NCBI GenBank assembly: GCA_002633025.1
Contig: NMRB01002575.1
Location: 19,129 to 83,128, forward strand
Length of the DNA: 64,000 nucleotides
From: Notospermus geniculatus
Lineage: Eukaryota; Nemertea; Pilidiophora; Heteronemertea; Lineidae
Reading direction: 5' to 3'
Below the pieces are notes generated by a model, which was not told where the DNA came from, searched no databases, and was given only the letters and a program-made list of their open reading frames with translations. The position numbers and the translations under genes were made by a program. Positions 9,509-21,435 of the stretch are shown in pieces; position 1 is the stretch's first letter, and every line of letters begins with the position of its first letter.

Positions 9509-12160
9509 ATGTAGCCACAAATTCAAAGTGTCATGTTTTGGCAAACTTCATATGTTGGTTTTTAGCACAGCTAAAAGACAGCTCAGGTTCACAGAGAAAT
9601 CCATTAATTTTGCTCTCTGTTGCATTTCACCACTGAGCGTACTGGGATGGCAAAAAATACAATTTTCTGTTGATTACCACAAAACAGTTTTTTTTTCATT
9701 GCAACCATTTATCAACAATGAAATGATGCATAACAGAACTTAATCGAAAATCATTTCAATTTCCACTTATCAATGGAAAAACGACTTGCTTGAGAAATGC
9801 TTCAACAATGGCAAACAGCATTGGCTTCGAATGCTACAACGTATCACCTCACACGGTCTTCTTGTACATCAATCTTAATTGGAAACGGGTAATGAGATCA
9901 CGAGACTTGTGAACACGATGTCAGAGGATCGCTTGGGAGGCGTTGAACGGGCCATGAATAAACCATGAACATGTCCAAATAACTAAAACAATTTTGTTTT
10001 GCCTTGTAAATTTTTTCCCATGGGATATTGGACTGTAGTGGATAATCTAGACATCGCTAGGGAATATACACTTGTAAGCATTCGTCTTCAGTCCTGTTGT
10101 GATGCGAGGCTTTTTCATCCCTGTACGTGGTAATGTTTCAGGTCACAAGCTTTGGTAGTCTTGGCCGCCCACCGCTGTTGCGAATCTGAGGAATGGCGAA
10201 GTGGAGCAACACACTTGCGGAACAAAACAACTGGCTGCAAGAGACTTAAAGCTTTGGGTTCTTGATGTAATGGACGGAATACAAATCCATTAACCCATCC
10301 TCTTGGTGCCGCAAAACCACTTAACCCATCCTCTGAATTCTTCCCCACAGGTTCCTAGGGGCTTCTCTTATATTTCTTTAGTTTTTATCAACAAATCCAT
10401 AGCAGTGTCAAAGACTCGTGAGGAAGATAGCCAATAAATGGACCAGCGGTCTAAGGAATTCTCCAGTGGTCAGCCGATTTCTTATGCCGACGGTTCAGAA
10501 AAAATAGATTGCTTTGAATAAACCGTTCTGGTCTCCATGTCAGGGCAACTGTCAAACACAAAGAAGTCGACAAATAGATATCGAAGAAACTTGACAACAG
10601 CAAACATAGAAGACATGTTTATTGATGATCTTCACTCTGCTTGGTGTCTGTACTTCTGTGGAATGACTTTTTAGGAAATAGACACCAAGTAGAAAAATCT
10701 GTAGCAATACCAACTGAATGTCTTCATGTTCTGATCGGTACGATTTACCACGCAATTTGTCATTAATCTTTCATATCTGGTTAAAGCTTGACACAACTGC
10801 AGCCACTGAGGAATTTTCATTTTTTACCCCACAATTTTGACATATGTATTTCCGCAATAGCAATTTTGCAACTAACTTCTGATTCTTTGGGACTGATCGG
10901 TTTTGCCAACACAAAAGAGGCCGGAAAAAAGATGTCGAACAAACAGCAACGTCAAAAAATAGTGCCAATGGCACTGTGCCCGCTTGGCTTGACAGCATAG
11001 TTGTACGAATCATCAGCAATCTCACTTAAGCCATATCATAAGTACAAACATGCCAAATTGCCATATAAAAGTATCATTGGATAACAAGTTGATGAAGATC
11101 CGTTTTTAGTTTTGGCCCCCTAGTGGCAAAGTCAAGAACCAGATTTCGCCAAAATTTTGTGTGTGAGTTGCTATAGCCTAAAGGTAGATATGTGCAAAGT
11201 TTCAAAGGAATAGCTGAAACCATTACAAGAAGTGCCAATTTCGTAACTTCAGACAAACTTTGACCTCTGTGACCGTGAAAATTAGGTCAAATTAAAAACT
11301 GGGGTATAGTGTTATGTATCCTCATTAGATATACCCATGATAAAAATTTGATGAAGATCCNTACTCAGGGGTGTAACATGGTAGCGAAATGCTAAATTTT
11401 ACGACTACTGCTGGGCAGTACACAAGAAAACATAACAATAACTCATGGCTAGAGAAGTATTGGAACAATTTTACGGAAGACAGCAAGTCAAGCACACCAT
11501 CTTTTAAGCCTCGATATTGGGAATATGTGCTAGAAAGTACATGTCCACAAAAAAATGTAGTAACAAGAACCCAGTAACAAATACCCAGTTTGATGTAGTA
11601 AAAATTGTTTTTTCTTAAACATGAAACTCTTTTCAGCAGGAATGCAGAAAGGTGAAACGGAGTGAGAAACAATAGATTCCCATCAAAAACAAAAGCTACT
11701 TTATCATCAGAACGTTCAGTTCTTCTGCAACTGACTGGTATTTGTATTAGTGTATTTTTGGCTACTCAGTCAGATTCTCTAGGTAATCTGGGTTAGCAGA
11801 CCAATGCAGAGTTGGGAACATTTCACATCGGCATTCATTGTAAAACTGTCAGGTATTTCTCAGTTGCTTGTCTGATATCAGTGAGAAGACCAACGCGAAG
11901 TTGGTAAATGTTTTAGTAGCTTTATCAAGTCATATTCCTCACCTGTGTTTTCTTGTCTTGGCTTTCACTTTTCTTTTTTGGCACGGGAGTTCAGTCATAG
12001 GAAGTTGGCAAACGAACTGCTTTCTCATCATCGTGGCAAAGAAATGGATGTCATGACCAAGTTTTGTGGAGTTTTTGACAAGGAAAGAAATGCAGGAGAA
12101 GAAAACACGGTGTCATGTAAAAAAGCAGCTCCATCTCATAATTGACATCCTCAGTAAATA
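9509..12160. other. No gene recognised; diverged interspersed repeat at 11040-11400
   Basis: No conserved ORF, exon or RNA gene is seen. TTTGATGAAGATCC occurs twice (near 11088 and 11347). The segment GGGTGTAACATGGTAGCGAA (11368) recurs in altered form at 12661, so part of this stretch is an old dispersed repeat. Position 11361 is N. Confidence 0.5.
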
Positions 12161-12167
12161 TCCCCAG

Positions 12168-12345
12168 GGGTATTTGTATTTGTATTAGATTTTTGCGTCA
12201 GGGCCGAAGCCATAGCATTATTGGCCCTGGTAAGTACGGAAGAGGCCATCTCAATCTACTCGTGTCCCTCACTTGGATGGCCCTTGCAAAGGCACAAGGT
12301 AAGCAACACGGCTTAAATACTGTCCCATGCGACGATCCTCAGGGC
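12168..12345 (-). mobile_element. tRNA-SINE (type 2) body, head missing
   Basis: The plus strand shows TTTGTATTTGTATTAG, GGCCGAAGCCATAGCATTAT and TGGCCCTGGTAAGTACGG, matching the 3' body and tail of the SINEs at 15600 and 46657 in the same orientation. The tRNA-like head is absent, and a LINE-type remnant begins where it should be. It is a 5'-truncated copy. Confidence 0.8.
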
Positions 12346-12359
12346 CATCATCATGTTAT

Positions 12360-12660
12360 ACACTGAAGGAAGAGGAAGCTGAAGCAGTTTGGCCATGTGA
12401 TGAAAGCCAAAGGAACCCCAGCAAACACCATCCTGCAGCAACTCCTGAAAACGATGGTAACCATTCAAGAGGTTTTGGTTGGAAGACGTTAAAGAAAGAT
12501 TGGCCGGGACGATAGACAAGGGACCTGCTGACACTTGACGGTAATACACCTCACAAACGACACAACAGCATGGTGACTAGCTTTTTTGTGCAGGAGTGCC
12601 CAGAAGAAGGTTGCACGGCACTGAGACATGATGGTGACGACAATGGTGATGAATACTCGG
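12360..12660 (+). pseudogene. LINE reverse-transcriptase C-terminal remnant
   Basis: One plus frame reads KRKLKQFGHVMKAKG then TPANTILQQLL. This resembles the (K/R)LKWFGHVxR..NTILQGxxEGxRxRGRP region after the reverse transcriptase domain of many non-LTR retrotransposons. Stops follow (TAA near 12489) and later fragments shift frame, so the copy is dead. The clade cannot be fixed from this fragment. Confidence 0.6.
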
Positions 12661-13276
12661 GGGTGTAACATAGTGGCGGAATGCTGAATTTTACGACTTC
12701 CCTCAGGGCCTACTTCCATCGCACCTCTGCTTTCAGATGCTAATTCTTGATATCCATCATATCCTGCTACACTCTAACAATGGAAACATCACCGACAACA
12801 TGACGGAATGCTGTTATTACAAAATACCACTCTGCAGTCAAAGGTTTCACCATCACCAGTGCACCTGAGAATCGGCATCTTGGGGATTCCGCCACAAATT
12901 ATCACCGAACCAGGTGATGAGCAGAAAGTAAACAAGAAACCAACCATGCCGGAGAGCATGTTGCAAGCTGTCAGTATCACGATGCTTGAAAACTATCTCT
13001 TCCTGTGCGTTGGTTGATAAGCTTTTTGTCGACTGCACTGAAACCAAAATCCTCGACTTTCAGAGAAGCAGCAACAACTGTTGTAAAAAGAAGAAGCTGT
13101 CATAGAGAGCACTTTGTTGAATTGACAACTCGTGTACGGCTGTTTTTTCAATGAAACTGACAAGACACTAAGCCCTTCACGAATTACCAATGAGGTTAAT
13201 CCGATTGGTGATGGGCTGCAAAATGGTCAAACTATACAGTCAGTTGATGCCAATATTCTTTGTATTGCAAGAGTGT

Positions 13277-13608
13277 GGGGATCCTAGCTATACAATAGAG
13301 GGCAGCACATCGAAACCCGGTCCAATACAATGGACGCCTTTTGTGTGGGAAATTGATCAGGAAAAGTGTAACTTTTCTCAGTGTGGCCATTTCTCTGTGT
13401 AATTCCCATTGTTCGGAACACACTGGGAAACGGACTCGCTGTTTCTCTGCGTGTCGCCCATTGTCAAGTCGCAGCTTATTCCGTCAATCTATTGTAATGT
13501 CATACTGGCACACGGGCCTCACTGAAAAACGTTACACCGGGATGTCAGTTTCATTTCAATAGTTTTAACCACTAGTGACACCTATTGAGGCAGTGGGCTA
13601 GGGTCCCC
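13277..13608. mobile_element. Family G TIR element, ~330 bp, full-length-like copy
   Basis: The ends are GGGATCCTAGCTATACAATA and GCAGTGGGCTAGGGTCCCC. The interior includes CCTCACTGAAAAACGTTACA and CACTAGTGACACCTATTGAG. A second long copy lies at 42302 and an internally deleted copy at 49210. Non-coding; autonomous partner unknown. Confidence 0.85.
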
Positions 13609-13619
13609 ATTGACTACAT

Positions 13620-13917
13620 GTTTGTTCTCATAACAATATTCTGGTATTTTATGGTATAAAACAACAGGCGTCAAATCAGTACCAAGTGACAACTGCTTCT
13701 CTGGCTGATTTTTCACGTTCATAACAATATTCTGGTACATGTATTTCCTGGTACAAAGCAAAACAGGCGTCAAATTTGAACCAAGTGACAACTGCGTTTC
13801 TCTGGCTGATTTTTCACGTTCATAACAATATTCTGGTATTTCCCGGTACAAAGCAAAACAGGCGTCAAATTTGAACCAAGTGACAACTGCGTTTCTCTGG
13901 CTGATTTTTCACGTTCA
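13620..13917. repeat. Tandem repeat, three ~95-99-bp units
   Basis: Each unit carries CATAACAATATTCTGGTA, AACAGGCGTCAAAT and CAAGTGACAACTGC; the CAGGCGTCAAAT anchor falls at 13665, 13764 and 13859. The last two units are nearly identical. The minus-strand open frames spanning it are repeat translations. Confidence 0.85.
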
Positions 13918-15599
13918 TGAAGTATAGATGATCGATCACGCACAGCCATCTGCAGATTGCGATCAGATGTCAACGATGATTCTCTCATTTTCCTCCCCAT
14001 CAACCTATTGATGGAACTTAAGAACAGATCAAACCGACTGACATAACTCACATCGCTGATGTGACGGTGAAGACAGAAGATTTCCTGGCTCAATGCGAGA
14101 CGTTATCGGCAAAACCTGGATGAAGGGGATCTGGGGTATTGAGCTGTGGTTGACAAATAGCTAATTTCAGATGGTTTAGTTGAGTTGTGCCAACAGATTC
14201 CTTTTCGATTTGCACCGGTCTAAATCAGGAACAAGGTACGAGAAAAAGAAAAAGTCTGATTAGGTGATTTACAGTTGATGCGGTTTCATTTCCGGAGATA
14301 CTTTTATTGATGATGTGCACCCTTTCTGGAGAGCAAATGAATTCTACAACCTTAAAGCAAATGGTTCGCGGGGTTTGTTGACAGTTGTTTGTTGACATGT
14401 CCTCAAATCAAGCGCCGTTTTGAGAAAAGGGCGAAAGAAGGATTTTAGTTTAATGGGAAATGCATTAGACAGCCAAACTTCGGAGGCATACTAGTATTCT
14501 GCAAAATCTGCCGCTTCGAAATCAATGTGAATAGTACAAAATGTACATTTTTAACCGACTGAATTTGAAAATGTCATTAACCCATTTTAACAAATTTTTA
14601 ATGGAACATCGTCCCCAGGTGCACGTTCGCATTTTTGCACAGGTTTCGCCTATGACTGGAGCACGGCTTTGCCTGGAGACTAGGTTCACTCTGTATGGGA
14701 GGAACCACCAAAAATCAAAACAAACCCCGCGAGCCATTCGCTTTAAACTCGGTCTCAAAAAAGTGAGACTGATACACTTCCACCTTTTTTACTCTCTAAA
14801 TCAACAGACCCTTTTTTCAAAATCCTATTTTTTCTCAGGCTGTGATTGGCAACAGAATCCCGCAAGAAAAACCGATAAATGAACACTTTTTCCCGAAGGT
14901 AAACCAGGAACGATTTGGAAATGTCACCTCCTCTTGTAACCAGGATACAGCTATTTCATCAACGGTTCAGTTTATTCTTCCACCTACTTACATGTAGAAG
15001 ATGGCAATTCCAACAACAACCACAATACTCTCAAAGATTGCAAGAAAAACCCAAAAGACAATATGATATTCACGAGTATTTATCACGCCTTCGGCTTAAT
15101 TGTCACCGTTGAGCAGCGGCTTTTGAGTGGAAGATATTGCTAGGTAAGCTGATGATTAGGCACTGCTGTCATGGAGATGTGTACAAAGTCATACCCGGAG
15201 ATGAAGCCAAGTAATAATACATTGCCTACGAACAGAGCTCATAAAATATTTTCCTTGCCAGGTTTATTTGTGCCTGTATGTTTGCCTGGTTGATAACGAT
15301 CAGGATTTTATTGTCTTCTATATGGAAGAGGATTTTCTCACCAATGCCTTAACCCTTTCGTAAATGTCATATTGTTCATCCCATTGTTGGAAAAAGAATT
15401 AAAATCCATCTATTTTACAGTATTCATATCATATCATAGTTGGATATAACCCTGGATATTTACACAATTCTCAATCCAGGTGTGAAGTGCCACAGTGTTT
15501 CCCATCATTGTCAGTGGTACAGAGTGACACATTTCCCCGTGTTCCTCTTTTGAAAAGTTGTGATCCTTCTAGCTGGTTATTTTATGGAAACACTGTGAT
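13918..15599. other. No gene or clear repeat recognised
   Basis: Short open frames on both strands show no known domain and no splice-framed conservation. Nothing else is supported here. Confidence 0.4.
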
Positions 15600-15905
15600 A
15601 TGTATTTTGTATTTGTATTTCATTTTTCCGTCAGGGCCGACGCTATAGCATTATTGGCCCTGGTAAGTACGGAGGAGGCCACCACAAGCTACTCATGTTC
15701 CTCACTTGGATGGGGTATTTTACTTGCCCTTGCAAAGACACAAGGTACAAGGCACCACGGCTTACTGTCCCATGCGACGGACGTGAAGAGCCGGGAATGA
15801 AATCCCATATGGCCCGGGCTGGATTCGAACCCGGGACCTGCCGCTTGCCAAGCGGACGTGATAACCACTAGGCTATGTTGACTACCACTAGACTATGTTG
15901 AACAC
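15600..15905 (-). mobile_element. tRNA-derived SINE, type 2, complete copy
   Basis: Read on the minus strand, the head is GCCTAGTGGTTATCACG (A box), an anticodon-like arm CCGCTTGGCAAGCGG, and GGTCCCGGGTTCGAATCC (B box), most like tRNA-Val or tRNA-Ala. The body holds a domain CCTTGTACCTTGTGTCTTTG then CAAGGGCAAGTAAAA, and the tail ends in ATTTGTATT repeats. The A-box region is partly duplicated at the 5' end (CTAGTGGTAGTCAACATAG). Polymerase III promoter boxes look intact. Confidence 0.88.
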
Positions 15906-16029
15906 TAAAAACCGTTACACCGGTAGTAGGTATACTTTCCAAACAATGCCGTAAGTAGGCTTACAGGAAATGCAGAATCAGTGGCCAACAAACTGATAAT
16001 TTTCAGCAGGAACTGCCCCATAAGGCTTC

Positions 16030-16212
16030 CTTTACATAGAAGTATACGGTTTACGACCACGTTGGTTGATAAAGGCTTCACAAAGGGTTTGCAACCGTGA
16101 ACATCCGTATACCGTTGGGTAAAGTGGTAAAATTCTAGCCCGTAAGTATACATCTCCATGCAATGCTGGCCATTTTTACACCCAGGGGCTAGAACTGTAC
16201 CACTTTACCCTA
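16030..16212. mobile_element. Two adjacent inverted repeats
   Basis: AGTATACGGTT at 16037 pairs with CCGTATACCG near 16104 around a loop like that of the element at 2688. Immediately after, GGGTAAAGTGGTAAAATTCT (16113) is mirrored by GGGGCTAGAACTGTACCACT then TTACCC (to 16210). These are probably two nested or abutting MITE fragments. Confidence 0.65.
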
Positions 16213-16253
16213 TTTCTATGTATACACGAACCTTTTAGGACCTTTTACGTCTA

Positions 16254-16530
16254 AGCCCGGTGGTCGAGTGGTTAGCGCGCTCGACTACCAAACTGTGCAA
16301 TGGGTCGGCGCGGGTTCGACTCCGGGCGAAGGCATGTACAACAAGTTGTGAAACATTAATGCAGGGTCCGTCGGATGGGACTAAAAGCCGTGGTCCCTTG
16401 TACCTGAGTGTCTATGCCAGGGCAAGTAAAAGACCCCACACAGGTGGACAGTAGCCTGTCGTGGACTCCATACCTCCGGCAAAAATCCAACAGGGTTACG
16501 ACGCCGGTAATGATATAGATATAGAAATAT
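16254..16530 (+). mobile_element. tRNA-derived SINE, type 1
   Basis: The head is GCCCGGTGGTCGAGTGGTTA (A box region), a long variable-arm-like insert, and GCGGGTTCGACTCCGGGC (B box), suggesting a Ser- or Leu-type tRNA ancestor. The body contains CCGTGGTCCCTTGTACCTGA then GTGTCTATGCCAGGGCAAGT then AAAAGACCCCACA, a central domain of a kind widespread in invertebrate SINEs. The 3' tail is a short GATATA repeat. Confidence 0.88.
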
Positions 16531-18850
16531 TTGTTTTCAACAAATCAGAGATAGGCAACAGGACGACCAGCAGACAGCTTTTGAACTTTTGTACGGCATA
16601 GAATCACCAACATTCAAACAAGAAATTTCATGCACGCCGGCCAACCCGACTAACACACCATCATTGTATTGCCACAGTTTACGATAAAACTAATGAAGAA
16701 AGTGGTAAAAAGAAGCCGATAAAAGAGGCAGAGATTCACGTATTTCTGATTTATCTTTCGTACCATCAACACCTGGCTTTAGCTACATGCATTTAGCCTC
16801 ATGATCCGGATCGGAATGCAGACTTGGAAACTTCATCTTTAACCAGATCTAACTTTATCATTTCAACTTCAGCCTTGTTGTTTGCAAACATTTTCTGTAA
16901 ACGTTGGCAACAAAGGAGACCAACTTGCAATTGCCTGGCCTGGTTTTAGGCCAGCCAACCATAACCTGAATCAGCTTCAACAGTTTTTTATACTCGTAAG
17001 GTACATGACAAGACCACTTATATCTATTGTTTGTACAAAGAAGCCAAACAACCATCTTTTTTTCTAAGAATACAACGACGACTTCAAAGACTGACTCAAA
17101 GATATCACTTCAACATGACATGGGTCAACAGCCTAAAGGCCTCCGTCCATAAATAATTGGCAAAAGTCGAAACTGGTCACAACAATAGACCATTTGACAA
17201 CATCTTGGTCCAGCTAAATGTCAAAGTCTCTATAAACAAGGCCTAATTGAAAAAAAATATCTACTTTTGTGGATTGTTGCTGCAAGGTAACGTACTGTTG
17301 AATAGGTTATCATGGTGACAGAACTTGAACGTTGTCATGCAATGTACCCAAGGCAAAATACAACCAGAAATACAAAAATCCACAGAAACAACACGGACCA
17401 AACATATAATTACCCTCTGTCTGCCTGTCCACGGATATATTGTCAGCAATAACTCGGAAATGTGCACACAACATATACAGCGCCATTAGTTATTATGAGA
17501 AATGTGCTCGTCACTCGCTAGCTGTAGCATTAATGAAAACATACAAAGATGCCCCGGCAAAGATGCTTTTAAGGTGTTGGTGCGATTTCTGACGACACAA
17601 TATTACCCAGGAATCACTTCAACAGCCGCCAACGTTTGTTATTTATGCCGCGCGAATTCACAATGTCGAGAAGATGACAAAGGAATGGTACCACATCAAT
17701 GAGGCCTCAACTCACATCATGAAATTTGCCTCACTCCGAGATATGTAAATATCAGCTTCCATGTTAATCCCGCTCTAACTTGATCCAAAAGTCCCGTACA
17801 ATAAACGTGTATTTGAGTGGGATTTTTCCAGCAAGGGCGCCATGATCCGCAATTCATTTCACCTTGCCAATCTTCCAAGGATATCGTCATCAACAAAGCC
17901 GCGGGAAAAGGTTGAATTTTTCTCATTTGTGATTAGATGGAGATGACATTTGTGGTGTGGCAAATGTAAAGATCTTGAATAGGGAAGAGTAAAAGAAAAT
18001 ATCCACCGAACATTTCAGTACCTGGATGTGAATGAAAAGGGTCTGAAATTGGCCTGGACATCTTTTGGAGATTTTGCGCAGGATGGGAGAAATATGTTCT
18101 TGAGAATAGGAAACTGAATGAAGGCATACTATACTTCATTGAGAAGAGGCAAAGAAAGCATAAAAAGATGAACGAAAGCTTTACCACGTGAGCCTGGATA
18201 CGTCCAAGAAAACCAAGGTTGTTGTTGAAAACAACACAGTCACAGACATGAATGAAATGGAGGACTCCTACACTGGAAAAAAAACAAGTAAGAGGATGAA
18301 AGAATCTTTAGAAACGAAAGGGTGTAACTGAAGTACATACATGTATATGCCAACAAATGACCTTGAACTGAAAGCAACCTTGACCTGGAAGTATTGACCT
18401 TGACAGAACTGACCCTAACTTTGGGGTGGCTGGTTTGTTATCAGAGGGGCACAGCAGTTTTTGGTGAAAAAGGGAACTATTGCTTGTTTGGTGAAGGCCA
18501 CTTCTTTCACTGGTATCATTAAGAAAAAGCTGCCATGGATCAAAATAAAATTTACATGACACTAAGACACAAGGAAAGGGCATGACGGGAAGTTTCAGGG
18601 TTTGGCCAAAAACTGACTCACTTTCATCACAACCTATGTCAAACCGCCACAGAATCATGCGTGACCCGATTTGGGAAAATCAGGCAAAATTCGCCTTGAG
18701 GGAAATGGTTAATACCAAAAAAAAGGTGAAATCAATTGAGCTGTTACCGGTATAGTAATAACGATTGCCTACTACAGAGGTAATTTGATGACCTAACACT
18801 TGTCACTGACTGGAAGTCTGTGCCTGCATCACATATTTGTTACTGGTATA
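16531..18850. other. No gene or clear repeat recognised
   Basis: No protein family, exon pair or RNA gene is visible on either strand. Open frames of 60-116 codons here are consistent with chance. Confidence 0.4.
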
Positions 18851-18851
18851 T

Positions 18852-20110
18852 GCTACAGCGCAGTACTAGAGTCTGGTAGAAACAGTTGCAAATAAAAAAA
18901 AGAATTGCTCGTCTGTGGAGAAAATAAGTCAGAAGATATGAATATGAATGTGTTTGGTACTGGTATGCTGCAGCTCTGCACTACAGTCTCATAAAGGACA
19001 TTGGAAGAATGGCCCATCTGCGAAGAGATAGTCAGAGATATGAATATGAATGTGTTTGGTACTGGTATGCTGCAGCTCTGCACTACAGTCTCATAAAGGA
19101 CGTTGGAAGAATGGCCCATCTGCTAAGAGATAGTCAGAGATATGAATATGAATGTGTTTGGTGCTGGAGCAATAGCAGCTCAGTACTAGAGTCTGACGAA
19201 GAACGTTTGGTACTGGAGGAACAGCCCAGAGTTTGATGAAGAAAGTTTGGTACTGGAGAACAGCCTATAGTACGAGAGTCTGATGAAGAAAGTTTCAAGA
19301 AAGAACAGCTCATCTGTGGAGAAAATCAGTCAGAATAGTAAGCTACAGCCCAGTAAAGAGTCTAATGAAGAACGTTATAAGGAAGAATTGCTTGTCTGTG
19401 GAGAAAATCGGAAGACATGATGAATGTGTTTGGTACTGTATGCTACAGCCGAGTACTAGAGTCTGATAAAGGAAGTTGGAAGAAAGAATCCCTCATCTTT
19501 GTATCAGTCAGAAGATTTGATGTGTTTGGTACTGGTATGCTACAGCCCAGTACTAGAGTCTGATAAAGGAAGTTGGAAGAAAGAATCGCTCATAAGATAT
19601 GAACGAATGTGTTTGGTACTGGAGCAACAGCTGCGTACTAGAGTATGATGAAGAAATTTGGTACTGGAACAACAGCTCATGTACTAGTCTGATGAAGAAA
19701 ATTTGGTAATGGAGCAACAGCTCAGTAGCTAGAGTCTGATGAAGGAAGTTTCAAGAAAGAATATTGCTCTCTGTGGAGAAAATTAGTCAGAATGGTAAGC
19801 TACAGCCCAGAACTAGAGTCTGATGAAGAAAGAATTGCTTGTCCGTGGAGAAAATCTAAGATATGTATACATGTATATGAATGTGTGTGGTACTGGTATG
19901 CTACAGCCCATTAGAGTCTGGTAAAGGAAGTTGGAAGAAAGAATCGCTCATCTCTGAATCAGCTAGAAGAATTGTATAATGTGTTTAGTACCGGTGTGCT
20001 GTAGCCAAGTACTAGAGTTTGATGTAAAGGAAGTTGGAAGAAAGAATTGCTCATCTGTGGAGAGAATACATGTAAGTCAGAAGATATGACTATGAATGTG
20101 TTAGTAAGAA
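18852..20110. repeat. Large tandem array, ~100-bp units
   Basis: Units contain AGTACTAGAGTCTGATGAA, TTGGAAGAAAGAATCGCTC and GATATGAATATGAATGTGTT. Two central units (18964 and 19066) are almost identical with a 102-bp period, a multiple of three, so a plus frame repeats RDSQRYEYECVW. Outer units are shortened and shuffled. The array has about ten to twelve copies and no start context or domain suggesting a real protein. Confidence 0.9.
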
Positions 20111-21019
20111 ACAGACAAACCTTTTTCCACAGCGGCAGTTGGCACCACTTGTCCCATTTGTAACCATCCGAGGAGTGTATCCAAGAATGTATGTATCCAG
20201 CAGCAGCTGAGATCAGCAGATGAACTTTTGTTAGTCGTCTCTCATGCTTGAATCTCTGTGACAAAATGACTTATACCTATGACACTGGGTCTTCTTACCA
20301 TAAGACCTCGGAATATTCTTCAAAAAAGTGAGCCTAATAATATCCATTAAGTATGAGGTATAGTTTTCACAAGGATGGAGTAGTCCATAAGTTGAGTATG
20401 TACTCTATTGATTTATTGAAAAATCACGTTGCTAAAAGAAAACAGTGTATATGTATGTATAGGATTTGTTCATGTACGTACATGTAACAAATATTGGAAA
20501 AAGCATTATGTGGGCAGTGTGTGAACCTTTGAAGGTCAGCGCTCTTGTGTAATTTTGAGGTACTTCACCTCGAAATGCCACTGTTGACTTGATGATGGAA
20601 CCATTCCAAGCTTCCTCTTGGAAGAAAAGTTTGGCAAAATGGCTGAAAAGGGATGCTCTGCATCCTTCTGGTGCTGCAACAAAAAAGGGATGCGAGCCAT
20701 CATAGAGAGGCAGAGAGTCTACGCCGTGCCGTTTCGATCAACGACAAGAAACGATGGACATCAATTTGAACTACGGAGAATCCCACAGTTGCTAAAAGCT
20801 GGTTGCACCAATATGGAAATTTCATTGAGATTTATCTGTGCAGGTCATGCCTGTAAGCCGAAGGAAACCTATGCTACATGTACATGAGATTACATTATTG
20901 TACATCTATCTCAGCGAGGCTCATCCTCGCACCCAGGGTCTTCAGAACCGCTCCCCTCCTCGCATTTGTTTCATTAAGGGTGGGTACGACTGAGATGACC
21001 ATCCTTGGGTCAGCGTTGG
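20111..21019. other. No gene recognised
   Basis: Unique-looking sequence with TACATGTA-type motifs around 20475 and 20880. An 89-codon plus frame at 20618 resembles nothing I know. Confidence 0.4.
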
Positions 21020-21435
21020 GTCATCCAATACGACTGATTGAGCCTCATCCTGAGAATCCTAGGATGAGGCTCAATTTCCAATCTCGCAGACATGAATTTA
21101 AATTCTCAGGATGAGGCTCAATTTCCAGTTTCGCAGACATGAATTTGAATTCTCAGGATGAGGCTCAATTTCCAATCTCGCAGACATGAATTTGAATTCT
21201 CAGGATGAGGCTCAATTTCCAGTTTCGCAGACATGAATTTGAATTCTCAGGATGAGGCTCAATTTCCAATCTCGCAGACATGAATTTGAATTCTCAGGAT
21301 GAGGCTCAATTTCCTATCTCGCAGACATGGATTTAAATTCTCAGGATGAGGCGCAATTTCCAATCTCGCAGACATGAATTTGATTTCTCATGATGAGGCT
21401 CAATTTCGGATTCCAATCTGCAGACATGAATTTGA
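21020..21435. repeat. 47-bp tandem array with alternating variants
   Basis: The unit is GGATGAGGCTCAATTTCC, then AATCTCGCAGACATGAATTT, then GAATTCTCA. About eight copies start near 21061, 21108, 21155, 21202 and so on. Early units alternate between AATCTCG and AGTTTCG variants, implying a 94-bp higher-order unit. An inverted copy of the unit's core at 21040 forms a hairpin at the array's left edge. Confidence 0.92.

Noticed and set aside
15770-15900. A functional tRNA gene
   Set aside because: The A and B boxes are good, but the acceptor stem does not pair and the sequence continues into a SINE body shared with 46657; it is a SINE head.
16254-16330. A functional tRNA-Ser/Leu gene
   Set aside because: Tail and body of a SINE follow directly and the anticodon arm is not convincing.
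19009-19236. Plus frame with RDSQRYEYECVW repeats as a repeat protein
   Set aside because: Only two units are in frame; adjoining array units change length and break it, so it is a tandem-array artefact.
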